From positions 62,001 through 126,000 of IMG/VR virus record IMGVR_UViG_3300037475_000240: a DNA stretch of 64,000 bases; one strand, 5' to 3'. Of the stretch, positions 51,911-61,200 are shown in pieces (the stretch's first letter is position 1; each line of letters starts with the position of its first letter). This stretch comes from a virus. Under the pieces are notes generated by a model, which saw nothing but the letters and a program-made list of their open reading frames with translations, had not been told where the DNA came from and searched no databases. A program made the translations under genes and the position numbers.

Positions 51911-51989
51911 GATATTGATGGAGTAACAAGAGAACATTACCACCTGCCCTTTTTCTCTTAAAAATGTATAAGGTGTTTTCTTCAATATC
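51911..51989 (-). ncRNA. Possible structured RNA with pseudoknot between two tRNAs
   Basis: Plus-strand coordinates: GATATTGA (51911-51918) pairs with TCAATATC (51982-51989), enclosing AAGAGAA (51928-51934) with TTCTCTT (51953-51959) and CACCT (51941-51945) with AGGTG (51971-51975). The inner two pairs interleave, as in an H-type pseudoknot. Strand assumed from the flanking tRNAs. Could be by chance in AT-rich DNA. Confidence 0.35.
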
Positions 51990-51991
51990 TG

Positions 51992-52068
51992 TGGAGCCCT
52001 GGACCAGGATTTGAACCGGTGACCTGTGCCTTACAAGAGCACTGCTCTACCAACTGAGCTACCAGGGC
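51992..52068 (-). tRNA. tRNA-Thr(UGU)
   Basis: 77 nt. Acceptor GCCCTGG/CCAGGGC perfect, D-arm GCTC AGTTGGTA GAGC, anticodon arm GTGCT CTTGTAA GGCAC (anticodon TGT), T-loop TTCAAAT, discriminator T and encoded CCA. The T-stem has one extra base (ACCGG against CCTGGT, a bulged T). Confidence 0.92.
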
Positions 52069-52141
52069 ATGTATAACATATTTTGTTATGCGTATATTAT
52101 AACCACGACAAACTGACTGTCAATGGTTTTTATTTTAAAAA

Positions 52142-52927
52142 TTACAGTCCACCTTCTCTAAAAATATCCATACCATTTTTTAATATATTACTTAAAAATG
52201 ATTGATCTCTAGTAAAAATAGGAAGCTCAGAGTTTAAAAACCACTTAGCCTTCATTTTACCATCAACTACTTTAGGGACTTTATAGTAAGCTGTCCCTCT
52301 TTTGAAAGCGGATGGATAGTCATTAAAATCAATATTAGATTCTTGTTTTAAGAGTTCAATTTTTTCGTCTGCTCCTAATCCTGATAACATCTCTCTAATT
52401 GTATTTTTATCATGTTTCTTTAATAATTCATATAGACAGGCTTGATGAAGAGAACTCAAAAAGCTATGTTGTTGCTTATAAACCATTGTATTAATAGCTT
52501 CACCAACAGTGGGTACAGGAAAAACCTGAGATATAAAAATCGGATCACCTAATGTGTTTAACTTAATAGTACTAGCACAATCATTGAAATGCATAGTAGC
52601 AATAGCTGATGTTACTGAACATATTTTTTGAATGTTATTGTCAAACCAAGCTTCAGTATCATTGTTTTGATCATTTCTAAGTATTAAAGTGATTTCATCA
52701 CTATGTTGATAGGCAAAAACTACACCTTCAACTTCATTACATATTCTTAATGAAGTATTAAAAATACATTCAGCAAATTTATTATCATAAGGCTTATCTA
52801 ATAAAGATGTTAATTTAGAAAAATTCTTTCCATTTATATTAATAATAATTGGAACCTTAGCAATTAAAGTATAATTTGTAGTTTTTTGATAAGACTCTAT
52901 TCGGTCTTTTAAGGTGAGGCTAGACAT
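52142..52927 (-). CDS. Thg1-like tRNA 3'-to-5' polymerase
   Basis: 261 aa. IIININGKNFSKLTS then PYD, and YQHSDEITLIL at about residues 73-83, correspond to the Thg1 family blocks RIDGRxF and YxxSDE. Family members add nucleotides to the 5' end of tRNA, either G-1 on tRNA-His or repair of truncated tRNAs. The first metal ligand position is Asn32 instead of Asp; the second (Asp77) is kept. Lies next to several irregular tRNA genes, which suits an end-repair role. Confidence 0.75.
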   Translation of the reverse strand: MSSLTLKDRIESYQKTTNYTLIAKVPIIININGKNFSKLTSLLDKPYDNKFAECIFNTSLRICNEVEGVVFAYQHSDEITLILRNDQNNDTEAWFDNNIQKICSVTSAIATMHFNDCASTIKLNTLGDPIFISQVFPVPTVGEAINTMVYKQQHSFLSSLHQACLYELLKKHDKNTIREMLSGLGADEKIELLKQESNIDFNDYPSAFKRGTAYYKVPKVVDGKMKAKWFLNSELPIFTRDQSFLSNILKNGMDIFREGGL

Positions 52928-52948
52928 TCTACTTTAACTATAACTGCT

Positions 52949-53482
52949 TTATTTTATTTGCAATAAGTAATTTTGAATAATTGTTTTTAAATTTCCACCT
53001 AATTTTGTAGTTAATTGCCCGCTTGTGTTAGATGAGGGCAAATTATTTAAAGATGGTTGAGATTTAATATAATTAATTTTTTCAGCAATTTGTTCTGATG
53101 TAAGAGCTTGTTTAAATTCTTGTCCCAAATTAGTATAAACATATGTGTACATTAACTTACAGAAAGCCATTATGTTTTTTAAATCTTGAGAGGGTATCTG
53201 TGAGATGCCGGCGCCAAAATTATTAGTTTTCATCCACTGTAAATTAACCTGTCCATTACTAGTATAATAGAGTGCGTCATTCAAGACATTTGATAGTCCA
53301 TTAATCCATGGAACGTTTTTAGTATTAAAGCCAATTACTAAGCTAGGATAAGCACTAGATGCAGTAAAGGAAGGGGGTGCGCCCGCCACCGATTTATTTT
53401 TATTAACCTCATCAGTCGCCATCTGATTAGTGGCAGCTTGAGCAAGCTTTTTTAAAATAGCAAGTTTGGCAGTAGTCTTCAT
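52949..53482 (-). CDS. Hypothetical, possibly virion-associated protein
   Basis: 177 aa. N-terminal LAILKKLAQAATNQ resembles loosely the N-terminal peptide of the genes at 41089 and 41457. The rest is polar, Asn/Ser/Thr-rich and helical at the end. No family recognised. Confidence 0.6.
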   Translation of the reverse strand: MKTTAKLAILKKLAQAATNQMATDEVNKNKSVAGAPPSFTASSAYPSLVIGFNTKNVPWINGLSNVLNDALYYTSNGQVNLQWMKTNNFGAGISQIPSQDLKNIMAFCKLMYTYVYTNLGQEFKQALTSEQIAEKINYIKSQPSLNNLPSSNTSGQLTTKLGGNLKTIIQNYLLQIK

Positions 53483-53508
53483 GTAAAAATATAAAGATAT
53501 GTATAGAT

Positions 53509-54195
53509 TTATCTCAAAATACTAAAGTGACCATCACACCATTCTGCTGTGAAATCTTTCTTATTTAAAGACCACATCATGAATTTTTCAGGATAATACT
53601 CTTCTCTTATATGAAAATACTCAGGAATATCAAAAAAGGCGGAAGAATAAACATCCATATTATTTGGAGAAGCAATGGCAAATTGGTCATTATACCAATG
53701 AGAGTGAAAGGTCGACCGAGGCATAAATATTTTATTTTCTATATCATGTTCAGGAATAGTTACATTACCATGAAATAGTAAATCAGTACGTGAACGAACA
53801 ACCCAATCATATTCTACATTAGTTTCTAATTGATAGTGTTTTCTAAGTTCATTGCAAGCATATATTTTATAAAACATAGATGCCATGTGATGAGCCGGCT
53901 TTGGTTGAGTAACTAGATGAGGAGCATAAATGTTAGCCTCTTTGCGAAGTTCATCTATAAAGCTAGAGTGCTCTACTATTATTTTCTTTGGTTTAAAAAG
54001 AAAGTTAATATCATTAATTCGATCATTAGTATTATTAATTATTTGATCTTTTCTAAAATTAGACTGATACCCTAATTTGTCCCAAGTATGAATAAAAATA
54101 TCACAATCATATCTATCTAAAAAATATTTTTGCAATGAAGGGTATGTTTGATCAAATTTTCTTAAATGACCAGATAAACATAATGCTACTTTCAT
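53509..54195 (-). CDS. Glycosyltransferase-like protein (paralogue 1 of 3)
   Basis: 228 aa. KVALCLSGHLRKFDQTYPSL, CDIFIHTWD, PKKIIVEH, FYKIYACN and a WVVRSRTDLLFHG block recur in the C-terminal half of the next gene and in 59552-60223. The RxRxD motif is a plausible nucleotide-sugar site. Role: probable glycan assembly. Confidence 0.75.
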   Translation of the reverse strand: MKVALCLSGHLRKFDQTYPSLQKYFLDRYDCDIFIHTWDKLGYQSNFRKDQIINNTNDRINDINFLFKPKKIIVEHSSFIDELRKEANIYAPHLVTQPKPAHHMASMFYKIYACNELRKHYQLETNVEYDWVVRSRTDLLFHGNVTIPEHDIENKIFMPRSTFHSHWYNDQFAIASPNNMDVYSSAFFDIPEYFHIREEYYPEKFMMWSLNKKDFTAEWCDGHFSILR

Positions 54196-55709
54196 TTAAC
54201 AAACCCCAATACTCTTTCTAACATCATATTATCTTGAACCATTCCATTGGCTCTTCTAATATTATATTTAATATAATCTTTAACTATAGGTAAGTTATTA
54301 TAATTGATATGGGCGAGCAATAATTTTTCTGGATTTAAATTGGCTCCTGCTTGCAATAAATTTTCTAAATTAGAATATAATGAAGAGTATGTATCCATAA
54401 CACTTGAACTACCATAAGCTAATTGATCATTAATTCCGCCGAAATTACCATGTAATGGTACATGAAGACAAGTTAAATTAGTATTAGCATCTAAAGGTAA
54501 AGGTTGTTCAATATGTAAGTCACTTCTAAATCTAATAACACAATCATAAATTATATTATTTTCTTTTTCATAATCTTTTTTTAAATTATTACAAGCTTCA
54601 ATTTTATAATACATACTTATAGTTCCGCCCGCATCTCTTCCAGGAACAGCACGCTGTTTCATTAAATTATTTAATTCAAAATATTTAAATGGCTCTATTA
54701 TAAGTTTTTTAGGATTATAAAAAGATTCTATTTTTTCAATATACTTAGCTGTATTTAAAAGATGTAATTTACTATCAGTGAATCTATAGGATGATCCTAA
54801 AATATCCCAAGTGTGAATAAAAACATCGCAATCATATTTAGATAAAATATTATCTTTAAGACTTTGATAATTATTTTCAAATGTACGTAGATGACCAGAA
54901 ATACAAATAGCAACTTTTAATATTTTGCCACCAGGATTAATTTGTTTTGGACTAGCATTTATTGGATAAACATGTCTAACTGGTATATTAGTATCTTTTA
55001 AGGTTGGCACATAACCTTTAACTGGGGCAGGAGGTGGAGCTTTAGTAATACTGTTTGGTAAATTAAATTTGGAAGCATTAGTAGATTTTGAGGCAAACCA
55101 AAGTCTTCTTTTATTTAAATCTAAAGAATCATCATTTTTTTCTTGCCAGTCATAAGAATAAGGTTTAGAGTTATATTTAGAGCCATCAATTCTTTTAAAA
55201 GACATTCCTGCTTCATTAAGAATTCTTTCGATGGCAGCGGCACTAGGACGGCTTCCTAAGCCATTTATAGATAGGTCCGCAATATTCTTGTTCTCATAGA
55301 CCGGAATGCATTTAAAGGGGTCACTAGAGTCACAGACAGCCGTTTCTAAGACTAGATGAGATGTTGATTGACAAACTGCCTTCAAATGCGCCTCATAGTC
55401 TCGCAAATGACACAATAAACCTAAATCTAAGATTAAATCAAATTTTTTACCATAAAATGGCCAATTAGAATCTAAATCAGCTTTTACAACTTTTATACCT
55501 TCAAATTTTTTTGAAACGACCTTAAGGAAATCTTGGCGTGCATCTACACAAGTAATATCAGCACCCAAACGATAAAGAACTCCTCCAAGGTCACCATGAC
55601 CACAACCAAGATCTAATACTTTTTTGTGTGCCATAAACTCATGACCATAAAAATCAAGAATTGCTTTTATACGTTTCTGATTCCAATCTAATTGATTAAC
55701 TCCCGCCAT
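54192..55709 (-). CDS. Bifunctional protein: SAM methyltransferase fused to glycosyltransferase-like domain
   Basis: 505 aa. N-terminal Rossmann methyltransferase (VLDLGCGHGDLGG near residue 36, DARQDF, DLILDLGLLCH) to about residue 215; a Pro-rich linker; then the glycosyltransferase-like domain (KVAICISGHLRTF, CDVFIHTWD, YKIEACN, IRFRSDLH) to the end. Likely modifies and extends a sugar or an acceptor. Overlaps paralogue 1 by four bases. Confidence 0.85.
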   Translation of the reverse strand: MAGVNQLDWNQKRIKAILDFYGHEFMAHKKVLDLGCGHGDLGGVLYRLGADITCVDARQDFLKVVSKKFEGIKVVKADLDSNWPFYGKKFDLILDLGLLCHLRDYEAHLKAVCQSTSHLVLETAVCDSSDPFKCIPVYENKNIADLSINGLGSRPSAAAIERILNEAGMSFKRIDGSKYNSKPYSYDWQEKNDDSLDLNKRRLWFASKSTNASKFNLPNSITKAPPPAPVKGYVPTLKDTNIPVRHVYPINASPKQINPGGKILKVAICISGHLRTFENNYQSLKDNILSKYDCDVFIHTWDILGSSYRFTDSKLHLLNTAKYIEKIESFYNPKKLIIEPFKYFELNNLMKQRAVPGRDAGGTISMYYKIEACNNLKKDYEKENNIIYDCVIRFRSDLHIEQPLPLDANTNLTCLHVPLHGNFGGINDQLAYGSSSVMDTYSSLYSNLENLLQAGANLNPEKLLLAHINYNNLPIVKDYIKYNIRRANGMVQDNMMLERVLGFVK

Positions 55710-55715
55710 GAGTTA

Positions 55716-57095
55716 TTAACCTTTGTAATTATCTAAAAACAATTGATAATCTTCTGGTGTACCTAATCCCCAAAAAGAAGATGTTGGTATTTCATATGAA
55801 ATTATTTTCTTGTTATGTTTAATTAAGTAATTATAAGTTGGAGCCAAATAATATTCATTATTTGTTTTATCTTGATTTACAATCATTTCTTCGGCGGCAG
55901 AAACAAAATCTTCTCCCTTATTAAAATAATACCCTCCAATAGTAGCTAAATTGCTAATTGGATTTTTCTCTTGAACATCAATAATAAAGTTATCTTCATT
56001 TAATTTAACATAGCTCCACTTAGGATCATTCTCTTTTTTAAAATTTATGATGCCGCCATCCGCCTTCGATACTAACATCTTATTAAAAAAATCAATGCTA
56101 TCCCATTCTAAATATTGATCAGAGTTAATTATAAACAAATGATTATCATTATTAATAAATTTTTTGGCTTTTAGAACAGAACAAGCTGCTCCTTCTGTCA
56201 TTCCATCCAATTGAACTATTTTACAATTAGGGGCAATAAGTGGAAGAAGATAACCAAGATTATATTGTTGATAATGAGACTTTTGGACAATAAATATAAA
56301 GTTAGCTTCAACATTCATATTTTCAACAACTTGTTGAATCATTGGTTTACCATTAACATTTATTAATGGTTTAGGTAATTCAAATCCCATTAAACTAAAA
56401 CGACTGCCTGCACCAGCCATAGGCAGTACAATATTTAATTTATTATCAATCCATTTATGTTTCTTGGTTGGCAAACTATTTATTACATTTTTAATATGTT
56501 CATAGGTAGTATCTTTTTCACAATCTACTGTACAAACATAAGCCCCTGAACGTTGAGCTGATTCTCTGCCATGACCACTGTCTTCTATAATTAGACACTC
56601 TTTAGGATCAAGCGATGCATGTAAGAAACTTTGTAAATAAATATCTGGGGCAGGTTTTTGTCTTTTAACACTGTCATTTCCAACAATATGATCAAAAATA
56701 TCAAAAATTCCCAATTTTTTTAAACCTAATTCTACCGTTTGATACATGGCATTAGATACGCAATAAATTAAATAACCTTCAGATTTTAGTTTTTGTAAGT
56801 CTTTTTTTAGAGTTAAGTTTTCTGAAATTTTATTTTCTATATATTCAACGGTATATTTTTGTTTTAAATCATTAATAGGCTTGACATATTCTTGTAAAAG
56901 ACCTTTTGATTCAACAAGCATTTTTAATTTAGTTTTAGTTGACAAACCATTGAATGTTTTGTTCTGTTCTTCTCTGGTGATAGTATATTGCATTCCAGCT
57001 ATTTCTGTAATAGCTTGATTTAATGAAATATAGTGAGCCTCAACTAATTGGCATAACGTTCCATCAAAGTCCATCATAATAGCTTTAATAGTCAT
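55716..57095 (-). CDS. Bifunctional HAD phosphatase fused to sugar nucleotidyltransferase
   Basis: 459 aa from the ATG at 57095 (AAGGA before it). N-terminal HAD hydrolase: MMDFDGTL, YCVSNA, QKPAPDIY and IEDSGHG match the four HAD motifs. C-terminal nucleotidyltransferase: LPMAGAGSRFSLMG near residue 225, then LINVNGKPMIQ. Would dephosphorylate and/or activate a sugar phosphate. Such fusions are found in capsule and lipopolysaccharide clusters. Confidence 0.88.
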   Translation of the reverse strand: MTIKAIMMDFDGTLCQLVEAHYISLNQAITEIAGMQYTITREEQNKTFNGLSTKTKLKMLVESKGLLQEYVKPINDLKQKYTVEYIENKISENLTLKKDLQKLKSEGYLIYCVSNAMYQTVELGLKKLGIFDIFDHIVGNDSVKRQKPAPDIYLQSFLHASLDPKECLIIEDSGHGRESAQRSGAYVCTVDCEKDTTYEHIKNVINSLPTKKHKWIDNKLNIVLPMAGAGSRFSLMGFELPKPLINVNGKPMIQQVVENMNVEANFIFIVQKSHYQQYNLGYLLPLIAPNCKIVQLDGMTEGAACSVLKAKKFINNDNHLFIINSDQYLEWDSIDFFNKMLVSKADGGIINFKKENDPKWSYVKLNEDNFIIDVQEKNPISNLATIGGYYFNKGEDFVSAAEEMIVNQDKTNNEYYLAPTYNYLIKHNKKIISYEIPTSSFWGLGTPEDYQLFLDNYKG

Positions 57096-57103
57096 GCAAT
57101 CCT

Positions 57104-57880
57104 TTATCCTAGATTCCAAAAATCTTTAATTCTAAAGTCATCTACTTCATTACAATATTTTTGTTGAATATAAAATAATTCTGGATCCATTCTTGTGCCA
57201 GTATCTGCTCTTAATTTATTATTTTTAATAGTAAACTCTTCTTTGCTTTTTAAAATATAATGAGCTACAAAAATTTTATTTTGAGTATGTTTTTCATGTA
57301 ATGAAATAGTTCCATTATGATCTCCTATCTTAATACAATTTTCATCAACAGAAATTTCTCCAATTTTAGGAATTAAACGATGTGGATCTGGAGGAACAAT
57401 TGGTTGCATTTTACTTATATCACATATAGATTGTGTATGATTATTAATACCAGACTCGCTTTTTGCACGTTTAGTAAAACGTGTATAAACTGATCCTGGT
57501 TCTTTTTTTTCTAACCAAGAGTCACCAAATGTTTCCCATACTGGTTGCATTTGCGCAAATTTTTCATATTGTTGCATAGTAATTTTTAAATCAGTATTAG
57601 TTGGTGAAAATAATACTTGATCACAATCAATAAAAGCCATCCATTTAGAATGACCTTGAAAATTTTTAACTGTATAGGCATGGGAATGATGATGTCTATT
57701 TGGTTCAGGATATTTAACTACAGTGACATTTTTTTTATCTTTAAATTTATTAGTTAAATTATCTCCATCCCTATCATAAAAAATAAAAGATTCTACACCT
57801 AATTTTTCATGAATTTTTATAAAATCATCAATATAATCGTCTTCTTGTTTAATACAAGTTACTACAGTTAAATAATACAT
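57104..57880 (-). CDS. Glycosyltransferase family 92-like protein (copy 1)
   Basis: 258 aa. VVTCIKQEDDYIDDFIKIHEKLGVESFIFYDRDGD gives family start features (by position, residues 7-41), then the DxD-type FIDCDQVL and NNHTQSICD with HEKHTQ. A paralogue lies at 61701-62483. Nine-base overlap region with the HAD fusion was avoided by the later start of that gene. Confidence 0.85.
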   Translation of the reverse strand: MYYLTVVTCIKQEDDYIDDFIKIHEKLGVESFIFYDRDGDNLTNKFKDKKNVTVVKYPEPNRHHHSHAYTVKNFQGHSKWMAFIDCDQVLFSPTNTDLKITMQQYEKFAQMQPVWETFGDSWLEKKEPGSVYTRFTKRAKSESGINNHTQSICDISKMQPIVPPDPHRLIPKIGEISVDENCIKIGDHNGTISLHEKHTQNKIFVAHYILKSKEEFTIKNNKLRADTGTRMDPELFYIQQKYCNEVDDFRIKDFWNLG

Positions 57881-58783
57881 TTATACCTTTATATTTAAAA
57901 TATGTTTTCCTGGATCTTTAGGCAGATCAATTTTTATACCATTATAATTTCTATTCATTGGTTTTCCAGTTAAAATATTATTAGGATTTCTAATCATCCA
58001 TTCATTTTTACTTGGATTACTTAACATTGGAGTTATAGGAATAACATTATCAAATAAATAATGAGTTACTTGACTCCATCTTGTTAAGGTATGGTTTTCT
58101 ATTTTTGAACCACCATGTAATAAATTAGACGCCCAAATTAAACAATCACCCTTTTTAATTTCTAATTCTTTTCTAAGAAATTGTTTAGCAATTTTATCAA
58201 TTTTATTTTCATATTCATGATAGCTTTTACTAAAATAAGAAGTATCTAAATATCTGTCCCCATTTGTGTCAATAATTAATTTTTCATACTCCATAGCTTC
58301 ATGTTTATGGGATCCTACATAATAATGTAATGGTCCTTGTTTTAAAGATACGTCTTCAAGTGCTACCCAAACACCACACATATAATGATATGGAATAGTA
58401 TTAAAATGAATAAAATCACTATGTGTGGCTTGTTGTGTTCCTGTTATAAAATTTAATGTTTGAAATGGTACTGGAGTTCTATTATAAATAATTTTTAAAG
58501 TTTCTAAAATTATTTTATTACAAGCAATTTGTTTAGATTGTTCACAAAATAAATGGGCATCTTGTACTCTATTAGTTTTCCAATCATATTTTAGTCTGAT
58601 AGATTTCTCTAAAGATTTAAAATCTATATTATTAATAATATTAGTATTTTCTAATATTAAAAATCCATTATTAACATAATTGTCAATTTTTGACTGATAA
58701 TCAGATGATAATGTTAGATAATATGGGTTATTTTTATAATTTGGATCTTCAATCCAAGGAAGGTTTTCTAAACAATAATTCAT
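57881..58783 (-). CDS. Phytanoyl-CoA dioxygenase-like 2-oxoglutarate/Fe(II) oxygenase
   Basis: 300 aa. Iron ligands: THSDFIHF (HxD) and LLHGGSKIENHTLTRWS (distal His and Arg). The family hydroxylates small molecules, lipids or sugar-linked substrates. Its place in a glycan cassette suggests modification of a sugar or its attached group. Confidence 0.85.
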   Translation of the reverse strand: MNYCLENLPWIEDPNYKNNPYYLTLSSDYQSKIDNYVNNGFLILENTNIINNIDFKSLEKSIRLKYDWKTNRVQDAHLFCEQSKQIACNKIILETLKIIYNRTPVPFQTLNFITGTQQATHSDFIHFNTIPYHYMCGVWVALEDVSLKQGPLHYYVGSHKHEAMEYEKLIIDTNGDRYLDTSYFSKSYHEYENKIDKIAKQFLRKELEIKKGDCLIWASNLLHGGSKIENHTLTRWSQVTHYLFDNVIPITPMLSNPSKNEWMIRNPNNILTGKPMNRNYNGIKIDLPKDPGKHILNIKV

Positions 58784-58821
58784 TGTACCTTTAAAAAATT
58801 AATTGCAACAAACAATATATA

Positions 58822-59526
58822 TCACGATTTTTTGGCTCTAAAAAATATCCAATTCGTATGTCTATCACCAGGTCCAACTGGTCTAATATCATAATCAAAA
58901 TCTATAAATCCAATTTTTTCTAAATCTGATTTTAATTGACCAGGATCTTCTACCCTTACATCACAGGCACTGTTAGTACCATTAGCATCATAAAAATTAT
59001 CATAATAATTAACACTATTTGGATGACTGTTTCCAAATCCCATTTGAAAACAAATATAACCATTATTTTTTAAAACTCTAAAATATTCTTTAAATAAATT
59101 AAATCGTATTTCATAAACACAAATATGTTGCATAACTATAGTGCTAAAAACAATATCATAAAGTTCAGATGGTATTATAGATAAATCTGTTCCATTATTA
59201 TGATATAAATTAGGAACAGATTTATTATTATTTTCGCACCACACTTTAACATTTTTTAAGTTAAAATCAGAAATATCTACTCCATCAATTTGTTTAAATC
59301 TATCATTAAATTTAACAATATTTCTGCCTGGACCACAACCAAAATCTAATGCGATTTTATTTTTAGTATCTATATTTTTAAAAAGAAAATCATCATAATC
59401 TTTCCAATTATTATGATGATCAAATACCCCTACAACTGGATCTCTATTACTGAGAGACCATTGTTTAGCTTCATGATCATATTGATTTTTTTGCATTTTA
59501 CTATATTTATTATCTGAATTAACCAT
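58822..59526 (-). CDS. SAM-dependent methyltransferase
   Basis: 234 aa. Motif I LDFGCGPGRNIVKF near residue 51, VDISDFNLK, and the motif IV-like DIVFSTIVMQH. Likely methylates a sugar or other small acceptor in the glycan pathway. Substrate unknown. Confidence 0.85.
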   Translation of the reverse strand: MVNSDNKYSKMQKNQYDHEAKQWSLSNRDPVVGVFDHHNNWKDYDDFLFKNIDTKNKIALDFGCGPGRNIVKFNDRFKQIDGVDISDFNLKNVKVWCENNNKSVPNLYHNNGTDLSIIPSELYDIVFSTIVMQHICVYEIRFNLFKEYFRVLKNNGYICFQMGFGNSHPNSVNYYDNFYDANGTNSACDVRVEDPGQLKSDLEKIGFIDFDYDIRPVGPGDRHTNWIFFRAKKS

Positions 59527-59551
59527 AATATTTATCTAATAAAATTAGTAG

Positions 59552-60223
59552 TTAAGACTTAATGAGTCCAAAATCAATTTCTTTTTGTTTCATATTATGA
59601 ACATGTCCATTGTACCAAATAATATCATAATCAATATCTTGCCGAGCAACAATTAAATTTTCAGTAAAAAAATGATGTTTTAATAAAACTTCTGGACAAA
59701 ACTCAACATTATTTTTACAATAATCTATTATTTTATTAAAACAATTAGAATATTTTTTCATATCATTCATTGAACCATATGCTATTTGATCATTGTATCC
59801 TGAAAAATTTCCATATAATGGAATAATAACTTTATCATAATGATCTAATAAATTCCAATTATTTTTTAATAAAATATCGCCCCTAAATCTAATAATAAGA
59901 TCATAATTTTCTTCAACCATATTTATTGATTTAAATATTGAATTATACATTGAAAATACTCCATTAATATCATATGATGTATTTCCAACTTTATTTTGAT
60001 TATTAAAGTTAATAGGATCTTCTATTATTAATTTTTTAGGATTATATATTTCTTTTATTTTGCTTTCAAATTTATTTAAATTTGTTTTAACGCCACGATC
60101 AATTTCTGACCAAGTATGTATATAAATATCTGGATTATATTTTGATAAAAAATATTTTTTAAGATTAATAATATTTTTATTATAAGTTCTTAATAATCCG
60201 GATATACATAGTGCTATTTTCAT
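59552..60223 (-). CDS. Glycosyltransferase-like protein (paralogue 3 of 3)
   Basis: 223 aa. KIALCISGLLRTYNKNIINL, PDIYIHTWSE, PKKLIIEDP, and DLIIRFRGDILL repeat the pattern of the other two paralogues. AAAACATG start context, no strong ribosome-binding site. Confidence 0.78.
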   Translation of the reverse strand: MKIALCISGLLRTYNKNIINLKKYFLSKYNPDIYIHTWSEIDRGVKTNLNKFESKIKEIYNPKKLIIEDPINFNNQNKVGNTSYDINGVFSMYNSIFKSINMVEENYDLIIRFRGDILLKNNWNLLDHYDKVIIPLYGNFSGYNDQIAYGSMNDMKKYSNCFNKIIDYCKNNVEFCPEVLLKHHFFTENLIVARQDIDYDIIWYNGHVHNMKQKEIDFGLIKS

Positions 60224-60239
60224 GTTTTTACTATATCAA

Positions 60240-61133
60240 TTAATACATAATGTAAAGATAGCCCGAGCCACCATAACCACCTATTCCACCTTGCACAGTA
60301 GCATTTCCGCCGCCACCTCCACCTCCAGCTCCAGTATTGTTTAATGCAGAATCTGCAAAATTACCACCATCACCACCATTGGCACCATCTCCTTGAGGAC
60401 CTGCACCACCACCTCCACCCCCACTTTGTGTTCCAGATGCTGTTGAAGCTCCACCAGCACCAGGACTATATAAACTTATAAAATTAATTTCCCCTGGATT
60501 ACCACTTACTGATTCTGGTGTTCCACCTGCTCCCCCACCAGCTGACATGAATGAAATTTGAATTCCTCGACCCATTATATGAGGAAAATTACATCCACCT
60601 AAACCTCCAGCAGAATCAAATCTTCCTCCACCGCCTCCGCCCCCCGCCCCAGTTGCAGAAAATAAAATAATACTACTTAATTGAATCTGAGTTTCTCCGC
60701 CCGAAGAACCAGCAGAAGCATTTCCACCAATAGCACCAGCAGAAGGTGTGCCGCCAGCCCCAATAATAATATCATAAGTTAATCCTGGAGTAACTTGTAA
60801 ATTACTTACTTGCTGTATAGATCCTCCTCCACCACCTCCGCCGAATGCTTTTGCAGTAAATCCTTGACTACTTCCGCCGCCACCTCCGCCGCCGCCACCT
60901 CCAGCCGCAATAACCAATATATTAGTTACTCCTTCTGGACATGTCCAAGTATCATTTGAGGTAAAATATTCTTTTCTAAGTCCACTAGATGCTGGAATTG
61001 GTTTTGGCCCCCAATATCCGTCTCCTGAACTATCATAAGTTAATACATAGCCATCAGTTGGAGTTTCATCAGAGACTGGAACATTTTGTAAGCCAACTAC
61101 AACGCTATCATTAATAATTAAATCACTCGACAT
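60240..61133 (-). CDS. Glycine-rich tail-fibre/adhesin protein
   Basis: 297 aa from the ATG at 61133 (GGAGATAAT before it). N-terminal 60 residues are a short tail-attachment-like module; the rest has GGGGGGGG runs separated by short strands (LVIAAGGGGG, GAGGTP, GSGYLYIMY), typical of the polyglycine-rich receptor-binding adhesins of phages (T4-like gp38 type). It likely decides host range. A companion sugar-modifying cassette surrounds it. Confidence 0.8.
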   Translation of the reverse strand: MSSDLIINDSVVVGLQNVPVSDETPTDGYVLTYDSSGDGYWGPKPIPASSGLRKEYFTSNDTWTCPEGVTNILVIAAGGGGGGGGGGSSQGFTAKAFGGGGGGGSIQQVSNLQVTPGLTYDIIIGAGGTPSAGAIGGNASAGSSGGETQIQLSSIILFSATGAGGGGGGGRFDSAGGLGGCNFPHIMGRGIQISFMSAGGGAGGTPESVSGNPGEINFISLYSPGAGGASTASGTQSGGGGGGAGPQGDGANGGDGGNFADSALNNTGAGGGGGGGNATVQGGIGGYGGSGYLYIMY

Positions 61134-61200
61134 ATTATCTCCATAAATTTCTTTATTTGATGGCATAATATGTACAAAACAAAATTATAAATTTAATAAA

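Noticed and set aside
60240-61133. Glycine codon runs as a DNA repeat element
   Set aside because: The repetition follows the glycine-rich adhesin coding sequence and does not form a regular DNA repeat unit.
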